Source: Clostridiaceae bacterium (GTDB lineage Bacteria; Bacillota; Clostridia; DSM-8532). Taken from it: 7,318 bases of DNA. This document shows, piece by piece, positions 6,179-7,318 of this stretch (position 1 is its first letter; each line of letters opens with the position of its first letter). The notes below the pieces were generated by a model. It was not told where the DNA came from. It did not search any database and saw only the letters and a program-made list of their open reading frames with translations. Where the stretch lies: NCBI GenBank assembly GCA_025361665.1, contig JANYKF010000175.1, forward strand, positions 1 through 7,318, written 5' to 3'. Both the position numbers and the translations under genes were made by a program.

Positions 6179-6226
6179 ATTACGTGATAGTATGTTTATA
6201 TAACGTACGACAGGAAGGAGGTTGTT

Positions 6227-6679
6227 ATGGAGGATATTTCACAGGTCCGTCAAAAGATTCATAGACTGGATCAAAGACGGACAGCGCTACTGAATGAATG
6301 CATGCGACCAGGAAAGTTATTGGCGGCATCGTTTTATGAACGCTTCACGAAATGCAGCAATCCAAATTGCAAGTGTGCAGCCGGTGAGTTGCACGGACCT
6401 TTTCCATGGGTCTACAGGAACAAAAAGGGAAAAAAACTCATTTCCACCTCTTGTGTGGCTGAAAAAGTTCAAGAAGCACAGACATATTCAGAGAACTATA
6501 AGGCATTCAAAGGAAGATTGTCAGAGATTCACAGTCTGGAAGAGGAGATCCACAATCTGCTGAAGACGATAGAAAGCTTAAGCGAGGTGGATGCGTCAGA
6601 GTACACGAAAAAGAAAGGAGAACGTCGTGGAAGAAAATCGAAAGAAAGTCACGAAAGCGCTGAAGAAGAAGAAAGTTGA
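6227..6679 (+). CDS. DUF6788-like Cys-rich accessory protein of the IS
   Basis: This 150-residue protein has a predicted helical N-terminus (1 to about 40). A compact Cys/His segment follows: KCSNPNCKC with Cys43, Cys48 and Cys50, then GELHGPFPWVYR with His56. It then has a strand-like GKKLIST, and a long charged helix, probably coiled coil (about 78-120). It ends in a Lys/Arg/Glu-rich tail. This layout matches the DUF6788 family, small proteins encoded beside transposases. The Cys cluster could bind a metal, and a DNA-binding or helper role in transposition is an inference. AAGGAGG (6215-6221) five bases before the ATG is a strong ribosome binding site. Its last 53 bases overlap the transposase start in another frame, suggesting coupled translation. 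Confidence 0.75.
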   Translation: MEDISQVRQKIHRLDQRRTALLNECMRPGKLLAASFYERFTKCSNPNCKCAAGELHGPFPWVYRNKKGKKLISTSCVAEKVQEAQTYSENYKAFKGRLSEIHSLEEEIHNLLKTIESLSEVDASEYTKKKGERRGRKSKESHESAEEEES

Positions 6680-7016
6680 CCTGGTCTGCACAACAAAATG
6701 GCCCTTCCTTGGAACATTTCTCCGGTTTCTGGATGAGACTGGCGTGGCAAAGGCGATGGACAATCTGACAGGAAGCCACAAACGAAAAAATGTCCTGCCA
6801 AAACTATGTGCTCTGGTATATATCATCAAGCTCATCATCGGGATACCGAGAATTCGTGGGAGCGAAGTATTGCTCGGTGATGAAGCAGCTATGAAGCTGG
6901 CCGGGTTCCCTGAGCATAAGATACAGAATGGTTTATGCGCAAGAGGTGATGCGAACCAGTACGGAGAAGGTTATAAAAAAAATCCCTTGCGTCATGAATT
7001 GCTTTACATTAATTGA
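6627..7016 (+). CDS. IS transposase, N-terminal part before frame break
   Basis: This frame encodes 129 residues and is the N-terminal portion of a DDE-type transposase. It opens with a basic segment (NRKKVTKALKKKK). Further on it shows RGSEVLLGDEAAMKLAGF and an NGLCARG stretch, which match the region before the first catalytic residue in related transposases as I recall them. GTG at 6627 with AAAGGAG (6614-6620) six bases upstream is the likely start; an ATG at 6591 in the same frame has a poorer site. After the A8 run at 6975-6982 this frame yields an unrelated tail and stops at 7014-7016. The homologous sequence continues in the +1 frame. The reading frame overlaps the DUF6788-like gene by 53 bases. 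Confidence 0.7.
   Translation: MEENRKKVTKALKKKKVDLVCTTKWPFLGTFLRFLDETGVAKAMDNLTGSHKRKNVLPKLCALVYIIKLIIGIPRIRGSEVLLGDEAAMKLAGFPEHKIQNGLCARGDANQYGEGYKKNPLRHELLYIN
6975..6982 (+). other. A8 homopolymer at the transposase frame break
   Basis: Eight consecutive A residues lie where the two transposase frames must join. Frame 0 reads TAT AAA AAA AAT here and reaches a stop 32 bases later; the homologous continuation lies in the +1 frame. Runs of this length are prone to polymerase slippage, replication indels and sequencing error. Confidence 0.7.
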
Positions 7017-7318
7017 CAATATTGAAAAAATAAGTATCGAAAGCATGGAGCAATTGTTTAATCGGAGCGTACGATTGCTTAGACGATTTCTAAGAGGGAC
7101 GACTTTTGCCCTAGACTCAACGATTATCAGCACCCCGGAAGGATATCCGGGAAGTGGAGTGACAAAAAGAAAAAAGGAGGACGACCCAACCGCGCCTCCT
7201 CAAATCATTCACGGATTCAAGCTCTTCATTCTTTACGAAGTAAAATCCCGAATCCCTGTATCCATGACAATTGTATCAGCAAACGAAAGCGACCACAATT
7301 ATTTCCTCTCGCTTGTGA
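6979..7318 (+). pseudogene. IS transposase, continuation in the +1 frame, truncated by window
   Basis: In this frame the sequence reads without a stop to the window edge. It begins after the A8 run with KKIPCVMNCFTLIDNIEKIS, then ESMEQLFNRSVRLLRRFL, ALDSTIISTPEGY, GVTKRKK and HGFKLFILYEVKSRIPVSM. This pattern continues the transposase core: the Asp encoded at 7114-7116 is the likely first DDE catalytic residue, and the following Gly-Lys/Arg and HGFKL segments match the usual next strands. It lacks a start of its own, so it needs a frame change of +1 (one A fewer, or two more) relative to the upstream ORF. The remaining catalytic residues lie beyond the window. A fixed mutation, transcript slippage or a sequencing error in the A-run are all possible. 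Confidence 0.65.

Larger units (their letters stand above)
5903..6226. other. Intergenic region with repeats and IS promoter
   Basis: These 324 bases hold no credible gene. The first half is GC-rich and contains a hairpin (5923-5953) and the CATGAAAGC repeat cluster (5990-6056). From about 6110 the sequence turns AT-rich, with interleaved inverted repeats and the promoter of the insertion sequence. The left end of that element must lie somewhere in this stretch, but without its right end no terminal repeat can be defined. Confidence 0.6.
6110..7318 (+). mobile_element. Insertion sequence, left part, cut by window end
   Basis: The element carries a DUF6788-type accessory ORF followed by an overlapping DDE transposase gene, which continues past the right edge. 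Its base use is visibly more AT- and lysine-codon-rich than the genes to the left, fitting horizontal acquisition. The left boundary is a guess, placed where the sequence turns AT-rich after the repeat cluster; no target duplication or terminal inverted repeat can be checked here. The transposase resembles an IS4-like or unclassified DDE group, but I cannot name the family securely. A frame break at an A8 run suggests it is either inactive or expressed by slippage. Confidence 0.7.

Noticed and set aside
7316..7318. TGA at the window end as a gene stop
   Set aside because: It is in a frame closed by another TGA at 7265-7267; the transposase frame reads straight through it and stays open.

Overview
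The window looks like a chromosomal segment of a Bacillota (Firmicutes) bacterium, either Clostridia-like or Negativicutes-like; the sequence alone does not fix the genus. The reasons are the order parS - parA (soj) - parB (spo0J) - DUF4446 - serS, which is familiar near the replication origin in that phylum, together with strong AGGAGG-type ribosome binding sites and a perfect 16-base parS. All genes read on the + strand.

Region 1 (1-249) is non-coding. It holds parS (67-82) inside a larger dyad-symmetric structure, followed by an extended -10 promoter that probably drives the downstream genes. Region 2 (250-3814) is a likely operon: parA and parB overlap by four bases, then come a small membrane-anchored DUF4446 protein and seryl-tRNA synthetase. 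ParA, ParB and parS form the chromosome segregation system. DUF4446 has no known role. SerRS is a housekeeping translation enzyme that appears to share the transcript and has no T-box leader of its own. Region 3 (3815-5902) continues on the same strand with short gaps: a 12-helix MFS permease of unknown substrate, then an unusual small protein combining an N-terminal DUF4236 domain, one transmembrane helix, a low-complexity linker and a C-terminal Ada-like Cys/His (probably zinc) module.

Region 4 (5903-6226) is non-coding. It contains a hairpin, a cluster of five direct copies plus one inverted copy of CATGAAAGC at 11-12 base spacing, and an AT-rich stretch with interleaved inverted repeats and a good -35/-10 promoter. 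Region 5 (6227-7318) is the left part of an insertion sequence: a DUF6788-type Cys-rich accessory ORF, overlapping a DDE transposase whose frame is broken at an A8 run. The transposase runs off the window, so the right end of the element is not visible.

No complete new defence or metabolic system is evident. The most notable signals are the concentric palindrome around parS, the CATGAAAGC array, the DUF4236/zinc-module fusion and the A8 frame break in the transposase.
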